The notes beneath the pieces are model-generated. The model was not told the origin of the DNA. It saw only the letters and a list, made by a program, of their open reading frames with translations, and did no database searches. This document shows positions 25,101-37,855 of a DNA stretch of 64,000 nucleotides, in pieces; the first letter of the stretch is position 1, and each line of letters opens with the position of its first letter. A program made the position numbers and the translations under genes. The stretch comes from Isoetes taiwanensis (Eukaryota; Streptophyta; Lycopodiopsida; Isoetales; Isoetaceae), in NCBI GenBank assembly GCA_021234155.1, contig JAJEKV010000019.1, positions 6,090,284-6,154,283 of the forward strand, read 5' to 3'.

Positions 25101-28100
25101 ATATTCTTTGACACATATTAAATAATAATGATTTAAGACCCGTCTCACGACTTCTTCATTAAGTTTTTAAACCAATCTACCCAAAAAGTATCCCGCCAAA
25201 TTTATCCCGCCTTCTAAACGAAGTTAACCTAATCTTTCACCAATTTTCCGACCGCCAGAGTTTATAGCGCCTTCTGCCAAATTTCAAATCGACTAAGAAC
25301 TCAAGAATTCCCCATTTTGAATCTCGAGTCGACGGATGCGAAGATTCACCTCATCAATGCATGTACCGTGATTCTCGGCGATTAGGATAAGAGGCCACCG
25401 CGATTACGCGCGCGAGCCCGTGATCTATCATTGCCCTCAAGGCCTGGGCCGCCATCATCATTACTTGATCCAAGCAATTCGTGGTTGCAAGATCGGTGCT
25501 CCACCTACTTGTGCTCTCTACGCGTTCAATCGCAATCGAGATTTACCGAACTGAGCCGGGCCGTGGATCGCCCAAATGTAATCTCCAATGCATCTTCGGG
25601 TCACCAACCTGATTAATGTAACTTCGGCATCTATCAATAGGTATGAGCTGAGTATCGCGATTCACGCCCCGGGCGTGTTATATTTATTGATTTATAAGGT
25701 GAAAATAAAAGCGTATGCAAACCGGGCTCATCTCTCTCAACCATTCTAAAACCGCCTAAATTGTCGCATCTTCCTCCCCACCGCTTCCTCCGGCCCCTCC
25801 TCCCTCTTCCTCCCTCCTCCTCTTCAGAGATTTCATTCTCTCGCTTCAGGTCAAGCCAACTCGGGCGTAGCTGCCATGTGTTTTGAGAGGACATTCTCCT
25901 TCTAACTTCCTCCTCCTCTTTCATCGAGGAGGAATCGAGGAGCTCAACTCCTCCTCTTTCCATAAACTACTTCCTTCCTCTTCCTCCCTTCAATGCAGGA
26001 GGAACTTATATAAATTCAAAGGGGCAAGAAAATCTATGAGGTGTGAATAGAAGGGGTTCTTCAACCCGAATGCCTCTTTGACGAGACTCGGGTTCTTCAT
26101 GAAGTTCGTTTGGTGTCAATTAATTTCATGCATGCGTAAAAAAATTTGGACGTAATGGAGGTCTTGAGAGCTAAAACGATTTATATAGGGTTAATTAGAA
26201 CAGCTAATAATTTGTCACTAAATAACACGCCAGCGTACAAATTTGCCATATCATCTAGTGGGTATATTATTATGGATAATAAAATTTCACCGCTTCATCG
26301 CCTATATGTCTTTTCGTAATCATATCCAAATTTCGACAATTGAAATTAGATAATATCATTTCCTTGTTGTTGCCAATGAAAAATTTTTGTTTTAAATGAT
26401 TTCGCTTACTTCATTGTTATTATTATATTAAACCTATTTCAAGGAATTTCTCGCTTAAAAAATTTGATTTACCTCTAAGCATATTCCTATAAATGTACGC
26501 ACTTTTTTATCTTATGGTGTAATAATTTTTCCCTACCATTAACTAAAAAGGTGCAATTTGCTCAGTCAATGGTGCCTCTCCAACTCAAGATGGTGTGCAA
26601 AATATATTGAAAAGAGCAATATCAATGAAAACCAACCCTAGCAAGAATATTGAAGAAAACAATTTAGTCCCTATAGTAGGGGTGCAATGGAGGAACAAGA
26701 AGGTGAGAATCATGCACAAGTGCAACAAGGAAATAGGAGGCCAAGGGAGTCATTAGCCGTTAATGATGGAAAGGTTGGGAAGACAATATTGGTATTGTAA
26801 TTTCGGATGTTGGAAGACAACCTGAAAGGTAAAGGTTTGGGTGACAAGGAATGCTTTGGTTGTGTCAAGCAATTGAGGTAGTTCCTTGCACTATGGCATG
26901 GCCTATAAGTAGTGTTCAATTTGTGGAGGATTATATTTTCCAGAGCCCCAGGTTGTTGGGGACAATGATTGTTCTGATATTGGATCCATTGGCGCTTGAA
27001 CTCTAAACCTAGGCAAAGGGGAGAAGTATCACCGCTGTGACATTATCCTGCAAAAGAGCCAAGTTGAATAGTGACACCCAAACGCAGAAGACAATGGTGA
27101 AGGTTAGGGGGCCTGGGATATATTGGAGGCTGTATGCAATTCTTTTACAATAGAACACCAGGAAGCAAGAGCCACTCTTCAAGAGTACAATCATATATAT
27201 AACTTACATGTACACAATCTTCGAAAGCATGCACTTCAAGATGAAATAGAAACCCAAACAAAAGATACCCCTTTGCTAGTAAATGGATATAAAAGTAAAA
27301 GCATGGCAGAGTATCCATGCAATTCCAACTTCTTCTTCATGGCATAATTGGCAAAAAAAAACAAAGAGGGGAAATGTGATTGCTTTTTACATGGAAATAA
27401 TGGTTTGTTGAGACCAAATGTACTAGGACTCTCAATTATGGAGATATTTGAAAATATATTGATTTCAATGCAGAGTCTGCCACACAAAAAGTAGTAGAAG
27501 GATGAAAAGGGAAGAGCAAAATGTTGAGAAAAAGTGCTACCACACACATTGTAATTCAAAAAGAGTATTTTGGAAGAAGTGAATTTCCTACTGAGAATTG
27601 GGGAATTCTTCCAGTCATCCCAACCTAGCTTTTTATGAGGTTATGAAGAAGTATTTAACTATGTCACCATAGCAACTTCCAAACAACTTTGCAAAGTGTA
27701 ATTTATGTACAAGTTGAAGGAGAGACTCTTGATAAGACTGCAAATCCTAGTCAAAGGGTTGGGATAAGGGAGCATATGAAGGACCATATGATCAATTAAC
27801 TATCATGTAGATCATGTTATCGATGTGGAGGGACTTCATCTCCATTTTGGAACCCAATAACTATTTATGCATTATACATGACAAGATGGACCAGTAAAGA
27901 CTTGTCTTCCACAATTCAAGTACATACTAAATTGCGCAAAGATCATACCCTTTACGTATCTCAATGATCAAGTAATATTGCATGGGCGTAATCAAACCTA
28001 CTATGGCTATTTTAGTTTGGAGTTGTGGGAGTGATGGTCCGTGACTTTCATATATTATTGGGAGTATCAAGTGAGGTGTTGAAACCGCAGCACGGATACA

Positions 28101-29730
28101 ATGGTCACCTCCTGTGACTCACCAGCCGTGCACTACATAGAGCATTATTGTTAGATGGAAACTTAACATTATTGAAAAGTTCATGAAGGCAAGGTTTAGG
28201 AAGCATGTAGTCTAATGAACATGTTGGAGCTTCAACTTCACGTATAAACCTCAAGATTCACCCAAAAGGTTTCTCTTGCAACTTACACTAGGCCGCCAAA
28301 ATAAGAACAGTGGATGTTTTCTTTCCTATCCTACTTTAATGTACCGTGGGGATATTTGAAAGAGTTAATTTAGGTTTTATGCCCGCATACCTTGCATGAG
28401 GATGTGGATGCATTATTTGGCAACATAGTTGTATAATCGAAGTAAAGAATAAAGGACTAACCAACTTTCCTAGGCTAATGGAAATCTTGCATGAAATCTA
28501 CTCCAAACCCTATAGCTTCTCCTCATAAGCAGAAGAAGTGCCCACTGGAAGAGCTTTGTGGATGGTTATACATTGGATCTTGAAGGTCATTCCGTGCCTC
28601 CTCATAGCTCACTTTTGGGCAGAGAGATGGGATTCAAATCTCCAATGGAAGATGAGACCTTCTCAGAGGATGAGGGAGAGGAGGGAGAAATATGGCTGCA
28701 AAGATGAGGTAAATGGCAAGCCTATGATAATTTAGGTCAACCAAAAGTTTTTAAAACCCATCAAGAAGTGAAGCAATTGGGATTGACTAAGGAAGGAATC
28801 CAAGACTATATAGCATTATAAACCAATCCAGATGACACCAACCGTGTCTTGGTGGCTTTCACTGGAAGAAGGTATTTAACCCTGCTGGGGGAGTATTATC
28901 CTCGTGATGAATTGGAAAGAAGGGTGGGTCGCTTCAAAACTAGGGTGGAAGACCTTTAGCAGGTAGCCGAGGATTTTGATGACACTGTAGTAGCACTGCA
29001 AAGCAATATGCCTCCTCCCTTCCGCCGACAAACACTATGTTGAATTCTCACAACAGGCTGCAAAGTTTCTAGGCATGGATGCTTATGAACCTTCCAAAAT
29101 CGACCGAATGCCACCAATTTGTGGTGGTAAAGCCAAGCAGAGTCTCGTATACATATCCGCTGTGGTTGGGGTTCACTATCTCGATATTTGCAAAGAAGAA
29201 GGTAATATTAACTTCAACTATGTGCGGGTGGAATGGTGGCGGTCCAAAGGGTAATCGACCGACCAACGATTCGATAAAAGAAAGGTACTCCGATTGCTGG
29301 ACAAAGAGATGGAGGAGAACTGAGTGACCTACCTTGGTTGTAATTCTGCAGCGTGTTTTTGTACTCTCATGGACTCCAAAACACTATTCCAAATGAAATG
29401 CGAGAATTACAATACCTCGTGGATACGTCAGAAGAAGGCTAAGTGATATCATTGGGGTGCTTGAAGAAAGTCAATAACTATGTAAATTTTGTTATCAATG
29501 CTTATGATATGGTGCTATACGTGAAATATTGACTATTTTGTAAATAAATACGATATTACGCTTTTCTACAATTTTGAGGTGAAATGTGTGAATTTGAATA
29601 TGCTACTAAAAAAAACATGCAATATGAAATTTCCGTCCCAAAATTAAGACATAAAACCCAATTTAATTGACTCCATGGTTACATACTCTTACTACAATCC
29701 CTTTTTCAAGAATTTTTGGTTCCATTCTGC
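25100..29730. other. Long stretch without a recognised gene
   Basis: 25640-25700 carries a single dispersed relative of the 23-kb minisatellite unit. 25760-25980 is strongly pyrimidine-rich. 26500-29330 contains scattered plus-strand frames, the best at about 29070-29250 (IDRMPPICGGKAKQSL, NINFNYVRVEWW), that may be remnants of one decayed coding sequence; I do not recognise it. Confidence 0.35.
25760..25980. repeat. Polypyrimidine (CT-rich) tract
   Basis: Long runs of CTTCCTCC-type sequence make the plus strand largely C and T. The antisense E/R-rich reading frame here is a by-product of this composition. Confidence 0.7.
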
Positions 29731-29737
29731 TCGAGAA

Positions 29738-30391
29738 TCACCGATTTTTTATCTCTTCCTTCTTTGCCTCGTTCTCTCCCTTAATACTGTTTTTGGACAT
29801 CTTAGAGTACTCAATTCGGAGATTAAAGACTGCATGTTCAAGCAACTTTACTTTAACTTCTCCTTTCCAACCCGCATTTATCCTCTTGGAAATACAAACT
29901 GAAGGGAAATTAGTCTGAGAAATGTTAACACCAATAATCTCCCCTAAGGTTTCCAAGATGGCTTGAAGATGAGAATAAGTCCAAAGCCCAAGGGGCAAGT
30001 TCGGGAAAGTAATCCATGTGAAGGTCGAGATCACACTAAAATTACCCGGGATATATGAAGGAATCCACTTCATGATATAGAAATCATAACCATTGAAAGT
30101 ATTTAACTTCTTTCTGAGAATAGTGTCCACACTGCCAGCTTCTCTACATAAGATTTCGAAGGTTCTGCTATCCATCTTGAGAATGGAAAGGATGGGGATC
30201 TTATGGTTTCTGGTAATCCAGAATTTAACTTCACCCAGAGATGGGCATTTGCCCGAAAAATGGATAAGAATACCTTTTCTGGAATATATGTCAAAGGCAG
30301 AGGAGTCCTTAACACCAAAGAGGTCAATAATCTCATTTCTCTTGTTACTCTTGTCCAGATTATTATCAATGAAGGGATAGAAACCTGATTA
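29738..30391 (-). CDS. LINE ORF1 fragment, DUF4283-type
   Basis: A single minus-strand frame of about 217 codons is open from just after a TAA near 30392. It matches the DUF4283 region of plant LINE ORF1 proteins, which precedes a CCHC zinc knuckle in full-length elements and is thought to bind element RNA. Recognisable blocks are FNGYDFYIMKWIPSY, then FTWITFPNLPLGLW and LQAILETLGEIIGVN. This corresponds to the family pattern of a Trp-rich strand, IWVRxPxLPLxxW, and LxxIGxxLG. No zinc knuckle or downstream endonuclease was found, so this is an isolated fragment. The open frame suggests it is younger than the LINE at 18 kb. Confidence 0.75.
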
Positions 30392-31370
30392 ACCTTATTA
30401 AGCAAGCATTTTTATAAGAGTGAGAAGAAGAACCTTTGGTAAAGGCTACTTTTAATGAGAATTGAATTCTGTTTTTGAACTGTGGTCCCTGCAGTCGGCC
30501 TAGTCTCTGCCCAAATAGAGGCTTGGATTTCACCACAGCTTATCAAGTAAATACATTTTCGATCACCGGGACAACTACATTGCTATCCCGGATCTTGCAT
30601 GCTTCCGTGTCCTTCTTTAGATGAATCTGGTATGCTTCATAGGATTTCTCGAAACATTTTCTGCTGTCCGCTATGCCCTTAGAAAGCGGCAAGTGTTTTA
30701 AAAGCTGATGTCTTTCTATTATATGATCCTCACCTTCTTCCGCTCTTTTATAAGCTTTGACAGGTTGTGGATTTCCAACTAAGTCGCATTTAATTAAAGT
30801 GAATCAGATCCTAACGTTTGGGCCTCAGGCTGAAAATGGAACTCATGCAAAAAAAAAGGTAAGTTGCCATTGAATCATTATTAGATTTTTTCTTGATAAA
30901 ATAAGAATAACATTTACATACGACAATCCGAAAAAATAAAGGGGGATGGTGGAGAAAGAAGAGTAGGAAGGAGACTAGAGGAGGGAGGGAGGGAGGGAGG
31001 AGGGAGGGAGGGCAAAAGGCAAAGGGGAGGGAGGGGCAAAAGGGCATGGGAAGAGTGAGGAGGGCCATAGAGAGAGCAAGGTAAGGGGATATGGGACCAT
31101 ATCCAAAGAGAGACAATGAAGCTAATAATAATTTTAAATACACAAATATAAATATAATAATTTAATTAACATAACAAATTAAACAAGCTAAAACTAATGC
31201 CAAATTAAACTAATTAAATAATTTTTTTCTTTATTTCCTCACCTTGGTAGGCGAACCCGGTGGCTACCAACCAAGTAAGGTGCTTCAATAAGTCTGCTGA
31301 GGGGATCCAAGAACTCAAACTACATTCAAGGTCGGCCCCAAAATACTAGAATAAATAGACATAACATCTA
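30392..31370. other. Intergenic stretch with a G-rich tract
   Basis: No gene is recognised. The G-rich segment at 30981 is listed separately. 31120-31230 is very AT-rich. Confidence 0.45.
30981..31040 (+). repeat. GGGA repeat, G-quadruplex-forming motif
   Basis: From 30981 to 31012 there are at least seven GGG runs separated by single A residues or AGGA, followed by further GGGG and GGG runs to about 31040. This satisfies the usual four-run G-quadruplex pattern several times over. Confidence 0.8.
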
Positions 31371-31371
31371 A

Positions 31372-31397
31372 CCTTCTCGACTTGCTAGTCGAGAAGG
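31372..31397. repeat. Perfect 11-bp hairpin, TGCT loop
   Basis: CCTTCTCGACT and AGTCGAGAAGG pair perfectly around TGCT. A related word, CTTCTCGACTTGCTA, recurs at 33691, and CTCGACTCGACTTGC lies near 33287. Confidence 0.75.
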
Positions 31398-31399
31398 GG

Positions 31400-33060
31400 A
31401 TTTGCTAGTTGAGAGCGGATAAGGCAAGCGCGATGTGGGCAGTGGGAGGAGGTATTCGCTTCTACCGCATCAACCGTATCGCTAACTTAACAAAAAATAG
31501 ATCATGCTCTCTCGCCGCACTCCTCATTACTCATATAGCGTCATCGCGGCCATAACCGCCTTGCTTATCCGCTTCTTCTTCCACTATGGCGCTTGGAAGA
31601 TGTTTGAATCCACATCTCTCTATTGATGCTTCCCAATACACCGCCAGGCCCGCGACTTTACAAGTTGTCTTTTCACGTAAATAAGAATATTTGCACCGGA
31701 AGGAGTACTTGTTTGTCAAAAGAAATTGGTTCGTGACTTGCTGATAATGGCATCGGGCGGGAGATCAGCTCCACAACTCGACAAAAAATCAGCATATATT
31801 ACCATCAAGATCGATCCATTATTGTTCGTATATAAAGCCATCGAATCAAGGCCGGCACTATCTCGCTACTGTAGTGGCTATCGCGAATATCATTTTGTGG
31901 ATGGAAGTATTTCCCTAAGTAATAAAAGCGGCTTATCCGTAGTTCTCGCCTAAATCTTTAAGCCGAAGGTTCCGCTAACAAATGTTGATCCGACAACCAA
32001 ACCAAAGGTGAAGTTTAGATTGAAGATTGGGCATTGATTCTCCGGGTTTCTGAAGGCCATGGCCGAGCTTCTTGGAAAGTATGGTCGGGCTTCTTTAAAA
32101 GGAAGGCGTCGGCCTGGAGCATCGGCATAAGGTCGGGCTCCGGAGCATCGTGAAGTATATGTTAAGCTGTTCATCATCGTGGCACCAGCACAAAACCATC
32201 GTAAACATAAGGTTGGCCCCTCGGTGCCTGACGGCTCCATTAAGGTCTTTTATTAATAGCCCTTTATAAGCTTCGACTCCGCTTCCAAAAATGCACATCC
32301 TAGAGGCTCATTATTTACTTCCAGATCCTTCAAGAATACTTCGGGCTTCAGAGGATGCGATGTGGCCACCAAGAAAGCTGCCAGCTTTGAAAGAAGCACA
32401 CGACCGATCGCTCTTCAAGAACGCTATGGCTCTAACGCGCTTGGACTCAAAGGTGCGACCAAAATCTCACCCAAAATTCTGCATTAAATTTAAATGTTAA
32501 GCACAGCGGAAAAAAAGCTTCCTCTCAAGGTTTTGATTGGTTAAGTATTATATAACTATCATAAGTATTCTAAGTTTTGGGTATGGTCGTTGAATAAATA
32601 TGAGTATCTAGGGCTAGTAGAAATGTTGTCAAACTAATGATTATACTAAGTCGAAATTTAATCAAAAATATTGTTGTATGTATGTGTGTGCATATAAAAC
32701 ATAAAAATTGTATGGATCTAATGAAATATAATGGAACCATGATTTTCTTAATACATTTATGTTTCATTAATGTACTAAAGATTATGTTAAAAAACGGTGC
32801 ATTTAATGAAGGTCGCTTTTTTATGTGTATGGCTATTACTTGCATATATCTATTTGGCTCCGGCCAGCTAACTAACAGTTAGTTATCATAAGCACGCATA
32901 GGTTTGCATAGGCTTAATAGGCTTTTCATGGTTCAACGTATACCGGTATAGCTTTAATCTTTTCACGCCTTTAGGGCGCTAATGCATAGGTTTGTTTAGT
33001 TTGAATGCATAGCATTCAAATTGGTTTTTTCACTCGGGCCTCGAGCCAGCGCCTTCTTCA
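31400..33060. other. Intergenic stretch, nothing recognised
   Basis: Short frames on both strands only. The 32540-32840 part is AT-rich. No repeats of note apart from the TATACCGGTATA palindrome near 32939. Confidence 0.4.
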
Positions 33061-33070
33061 CCCGCGAAAT

Positions 33071-33256
33071 GAGAAAGGCCCTCAATTTCTTTCTTTTTTT
33101 TCTTTCTTTTTTCGCATTGAGGGCCTCAGAAAGGCTCTTAGAGGGGCCTTGAGGGCCTTTCTCAACGTCGAGAAAGGTCCTCAAAAAAAAAAGTTTTTTT
33201 CTCTATTTTTTCTTTGAGCGATGCTGCTTGACTCGCGAGTCGAGAAAGGCCCTCAA
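33071..33256. repeat. 15-bp motif in direct and inverted copies
   Basis: GAGAAAGGCCCTCAA occurs exactly at 33071-33085 and 33242-33256, with one mismatch at 33170-33184, and as an exact reverse complement at 33149-33163. A partial inverted copy begins near 33117. T-rich tracts separate the copies. Confidence 0.85.
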
Positions 33257-33706
33257 ACCTGCATTTTCCAATCTGAGCTTCTTTTCTCGACTCGACTTGC
33301 TTTTTTCAGAAATAGCCCTTAGAATTTTTATTTGTATTGTCTATAGGGTCACTTCTCTAACTTGAGTTTATCTCTTCTAGTCCAGATCGCGAACAGAAAG
33401 GAGTCATGGAAAGACCTATTCGTTGAAGAAGGAGGACGAAAAGAGGTTGATGACATGCATTGGGCAGGCCAGAGCATTCAGATTTCTATTATCTTCAAGT
33501 TGCTTTCGTGGCTTAGAACACCTCGGACCTTTTTCCTAGTAGGTGGTCTGTGCGAAAACGATGTAATAGTTGTCTTCAACCACTATAAAATACAATGCAG
33601 TGAAATAATTTATGAATAAAAATTCAGGGCAGATTACCACTTTGTTTACAGCGAGATAGCATTTTCATTGGTTTTAGATGTGCTCTTTACCTTCTCGACT
33701 TGCTAA

Positions 33707-33754
33707 TTGAGGAAAATAGACCATGTAGTTTTGAGGAAAATAGACCATGTAGTT
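33707..33754. repeat. 24-bp perfect tandem duplication
   Basis: A 24-bp unit beginning TTGAGGAAAATAGACC is present twice head to tail (33707-33730 and 33731-33754). Confidence 0.9.
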
Positions 33755-33939
33755 TTCCTTAACATTTTTTTTTTTGCACGGGAAAAAAGGCATCTTCTAA
33801 AGCAATAAAGGGGTTTCAAAAGTTTCCCTCGTCCTTTTCGTGTAAAATAACAGGGTTCCAAAAAAAAGTGGAAATGGCATGTGACCCACTTTAATTAAAT
33901 GCGACTTAACTAAGGTTCTCCAATTCCACTATAGTTCCT

Positions 33940-34320
33940 TTAACTCTGTAGGATTTCATCCATAGATCTTTGGAAGATGTTATTCTTAAGGCTGCAACAA
34001 TCTTTTTCCGTATGCCCTTGTTTGGTTGAAATCAGCTTGTAAAGGTTTCTGTCCATTTCTTGGAGGATTTCCAGGGTGATCCATGCCCAGTCCCGATCAT
34101 TCGTCCTCCCTTTTGAGTAATCCTCCTCTAGTTTTCTTATCTTGCTTAAACAGTTGTGAACTGAGCCATCTTCCGAAACATCCATGCAAAAAGCCATTGC
34201 TCTCTGCTGATCTTTTATAATCTCGAAGGCTATGCAAAGTTCTTTGAGGTTCTTCCAGCCCACATCCTTTCTGTCTTCCAGTTGAAAAATAATGGTCCAT
34301 TCCTTATCCTCAACCCTTCC
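33940..34320 (-). CDS. Unrecognised 107+-codon minus-strand frame
   Basis: The frame from about 34320 to 33940 reads as a plausible soluble helical protein (WTIIFQLEDRKDVGWKNLKE, then KIRKLEEDYSKGR, WAWITLEILQEMDRNLYKL). I do not recognise the family. The composition resembles LINE ORF1 or other retroelement-associated proteins in plants, and LINE pieces lie on both sides, but no diagnostic motif is visible. It ends at a TAG, and its upstream border is not defined. Confidence 0.3.
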   Translation of the reverse strand, partial: GRVEDKEWTIIFQLEDRKDVGWKNLKELCIAFEIIKDQQRAMAFCMDVSEDGSVHNCLSKIRKLEEDYSKGRTNDRDWAWITLEILQEMDRNLYKLISTKQGHTEKDCCSLKNNIFQRSMDEILQS

Positions 34321-34329
34321 TGTGGTCCC

Positions 34330-36000
34330 TATTAGGATTTTTCCCTTCGGCCACTACTCCCTTGCTAACGGCATTGTTACCCGTCATATTTTATCAATTT
34401 GTTGCAACTAACCTCCAAATTACGATATCAAGATCAGAGAGGAATTGAGCCAGCCTGAGATCAAAGAAAGACGTCCAGTGCCAAATATAGGTTCAGTTCC
34501 AAATTCTTCCAAAATGGAGATAAGAAAGAGGTTTCTTGAAAATCTTCCCATGGCCAGGTACCCGTAGAGTTAAGGAGTCGCAACCCCAAAGCCCAACTGC
34601 CAAAGCAATGCATCACCGGCGAAAATGCTGCGATCGGCGACACCCAATAAATCCTATTCTAGAATTAGAGTTGTACGTCTGACTGATTATACTATCTAGA
34701 AAGGCTATTGTCACATCATGATCATTGGGAATGTTTGGAAATCTAAGTCCCTGGAGAATAGCCTCTAGCAAGGCCTCACCCATCGGGGCTCGGGCTTGCA
34801 CAGGTCCCAAGAAGGTGCTTCTTGTTGCGCCTAACGTTCATCTCCCCCTCCGCTTACCATTAATTCAACCTCATTAACTGTTATTACACCAAAATGGCAC
34901 CAAACTGATTCTCCATCAGGTATAATGGTCTCGAGCTTTGTATGATTGCAAAGTTCATTATCAATTACCATACCTCCATAAAAACAGTTCGGATCATGAA
35001 GTTTTGAGAAGAACTATTGTAGGACGCTTAGATGTATAAAATGTAAAGTTAAAGTGAATTTAAGCAAAGGCGGCCCAGAAAACTTCATAATTTATTTCTT
35101 TTTCAGAGAATAGTGTTTACCAACTCACAAGTCCTGAAAGCAGTATGCTTTTTGAAAACTCTAGTAATTGTTCCCAACTTGCAAGGCAAATGATACACAC
35201 TTAGAAACTCTAGTGCTCAGCATTCGGCATTCTATGGGCAAACGGTACCGAATAATGAGAATGGGGGAAGAAGGATTAGGGGAAGGGTATAATTTATTAA
35301 GGTTCGCTTGAATAATATATGGGCTAAAACTTGAAGTGCAAGAAAGGTACGGATTAAACATAGCAAAGGCATTAGAGTGTCGGTCTTCGATAGTTGTTTG
35401 TCCGACTTTAGGCAAAACCGTAGGCATGAAGCATTTTTTACAGAAGGCACAGCACTAGATGGAGTTCAAAAAACTAACCTGATTAAGAATCTATATTCTA
35501 AAATCTCTTCCGCTGACCATCTTCTCCATCATGCATTCAATCAGAGTTAGGATGACTAGGTAAAAGCTATGACGAAGAATATTGCCTGTGTGACCCCTGT
35601 ACATCCGGATTTAGGTATATCTCACAAAGAAGCGGTATCTTGCAAACAAAACTTGTTGTTGTTGATCCCGCCGAATGAAGCTGTTGTATGCCTTTCACAA
35701 TTTTGAAGCATTGATGAAGAAATGATAAGGGAGGTAGCCTGAAAATACGTCACGCAAATGAAATAACAAGCAGTTATTCATGACCTTTTCCACCTCTGTG
35801 CCCTTTTTTTTAGCCATTTTCTAATTGCTCTGGCCGTAGATCTTTAAAAAAAAAAAAAAAAATCTAACGAGGAAAATTACTGAGATATCGATTTTTTATG
35901 AGGTGGACATGCGACATGGATAGGCTAGAATTGCAAGAAAGGCTATAGACTTGGTTGGGCTAGCGTGCTAAAAAAAAAAAGAAAGACACCAAACCCCATT
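34330..36000. other. Intergenic stretch, nothing recognised
   Basis: Only short frames. An A17 run lies at 35846-35862 and a second A-run at about 35970-35980. Confidence 0.4.
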
Positions 36001-36009
36001 TTCTAACGT

Positions 36010-36700
36010 CATCAAAGTACGGTTTCGACATATTCACACTTGTCGAAATCGTAATAAATGGTACCTTTATACTTCGTGTGTTTTAAAACGGGATAAAGTT
36101 TCTCCACATCAGGAGTTTGCCACCGCCATGGCCTCTCTTCGCGATCAATCTTCGCCTGCTTCCGCTTCCTCGCTGGGCACCCTGCTCGATACAAGTAATC
36201 ATTGCTTGGCTTAGGAGCAAGCACTCCTTCTCGCCACTTCTACCGCACATGATAGATCCGACAGCTTTCATACCAAATCTTGGCAGATTTCTTGCCAGAT
36301 CCGGCAGATCTCTTGATCAAATCTTTCGCAGATGCTTCGCTTGCTTTGGACCTAAAAAGATGCGTTTAAACGCAAAGGAAGATCATTTACATCAAGAAAG
36401 CATAGGATTTTCGTCAAGAAAAAAAAAAGTGAAGCCACAGCTAGAAACAAAACGGGAGAAAAGGGAGCCGGTTCTGCTTGGAAATTTGAAGATGCATCGC
36501 GATTGATGGAAAAATACCCTCTCAAGTTTTCCGCCGAGGGCAATCCGCCGCTGGGCGTCAGCTTAACGGTTCGCCGCCACAGACCGCACCCCGTGGCGCC
36601 GGCCACAATTACCCCTAAAACCCTCAGGGTATTTTCCCTTATACATAGAAAATCTTATGTAAGCCCTGCCCTTTCTTCAATCTATGAAGATAAATAGCTC
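36010..36700. other. Overlapping unrecognised frames in a GC-richer segment
   Basis: The plus strand has a 129-codon frame at 36117-36506 and a 64-codon frame at 36503-36697 (KYPLKFSAEGNPPLGVSLTV). The minus strand has frames at 36012-36224 and 36352-36606. At least one strand could be a decayed or unusual exon, but no motif decides between them and no splice pattern could be supported. Confidence 0.25.
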
Positions 36701-36999
36701 ATTTTAGAGTACATTTGAAAAGTGTGTAGCAAAATTAGATTTGATGTTCATTGTACAATTATACATACAAGACAAGTATGAGGCGGCGTTTCCGCACTGG
36801 TTAGATTCCAATGGTTAGATATAACTTGGGAAGATTAGATATGATTGAAGTTATGAAACTTTGTAGACATGGTTATAATAGTTTATAATCACATCCTATG
36901 TGATGTAGTTTGTATTTTCTGTTCGGAAAATAATTAGTTCCTATGCCGCAATTTTCGCTTCCCTGTAGGCGACACCTGGTCAGTTACTTAGTTCAATTG

Positions 37000-37260
37000 A
37001 AGTGTTGTCTGGAGTCCGCCGATCTAAGGAGCCATAGGCATCGCTCATAAATCCAGGAAGTCCACTGCGTTTTGCATGTAGCTGACTGACGGATTATCCA
37101 CTGGAAGCGCCCAAGTTTTGCCAAGTCTGCAGATCGAGCAACTGTGAATCTGTTTTTGCGCAACAATTGTAAAAAGAAATGGGGCCAAAGGGCATCCTTG
37201 TCTGATACCTCTCCCAACAGAGAATATGTGTGAGGGTTCACCCTGGTACAACATTGTTGC
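37000..37260 (-). pseudogene. Reverse-transcriptase fragment of a LINE
   Basis: The minus-strand frame contains NGEPS-like QGEPSHIFSV followed by GRGIRQGCPLAPFLFTIVAQ, which is reverse-transcriptase block 4 of plant LINEs. It continues into a degraded stretch where the FADD/YADD box would be (YMQNAVDFLDL). It has no flanking domains. It is distinct from the LINE at 18 kb, whose equivalent block reads GVKQGCPL. Confidence 0.7.
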
Positions 37261-37779
37261 CTTAGCTTACCTCAACAGATTCCATAATCTATCACAGAAA
37301 ATAGGTCTGAAGCCCAATTTGAGCATAATTTATAGAAGAAAGATTCAAGAAAGGAAGCAAAATGTAGCTAATTTCCTTCCCTTCTTTGCCAACTATATTT
37401 TTTTCATCTGTTCTTCGTGATCGCATCCTCCTTTCCTATAGATGTGACCAACAATGCACAATATTTGTCTCAATGGATGTGAAGAAATAATTTGTTGAAC
37501 GACAACATGACCTTTTATTTATCAGTTTACGAGTTAAGCAATAATCCTTGAAATTTCTGCTAGTAAAAATTGAGCATTATGTTCCTATTTGGATTGCCCA
37601 ACATAAACATGCTGCCAAACAACTATTTGGTCTAATGCTTGTTGAAAAAATGTTTCAAAAATTTATACTTTTAAACTCGGAACTAAATTGATTTGGGAAT
37701 CTTTAAGAGAGGTACCTTCGAGATAGCTAACCAAGTCTGGCAACTAGATAGCATATAAAAGTGTGATTCAATTGATATG

Positions 37780-37855
37780 GCAATGTTTTCATTTTCTTTT
37801 TGATGCTATGCTCTTAGGCCAGAGCTACATGCAACACTTCATTGATAGACAATAT
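37780..37855 (+). repeat. Direct repeat, copy 1
   Basis: Shares the core GATGCTAT-CTCT-AGGC-AGAGCT-CATGCAACACT with the copy near 39163, at about 75-80% identity by eye. Confidence 0.55.

Noticed and set aside
25634-25963. 109-codon E/R-rich minus-strand frame
   Set aside because: It is produced by a polypyrimidine tract and has no motif beyond low complexity.
30811-31143. 110-codon Pro/Leu/Ser-rich minus-strand frame
   Set aside because: It is the translation of the GGGA repeat, with no sign of a real protein.
36012-36224. WRKY-like GCPARK motif on the minus strand
   Set aside because: The WRKYGQK heptad and the zinc-binding His residues are absent, so the match is only a six-residue coincidence.
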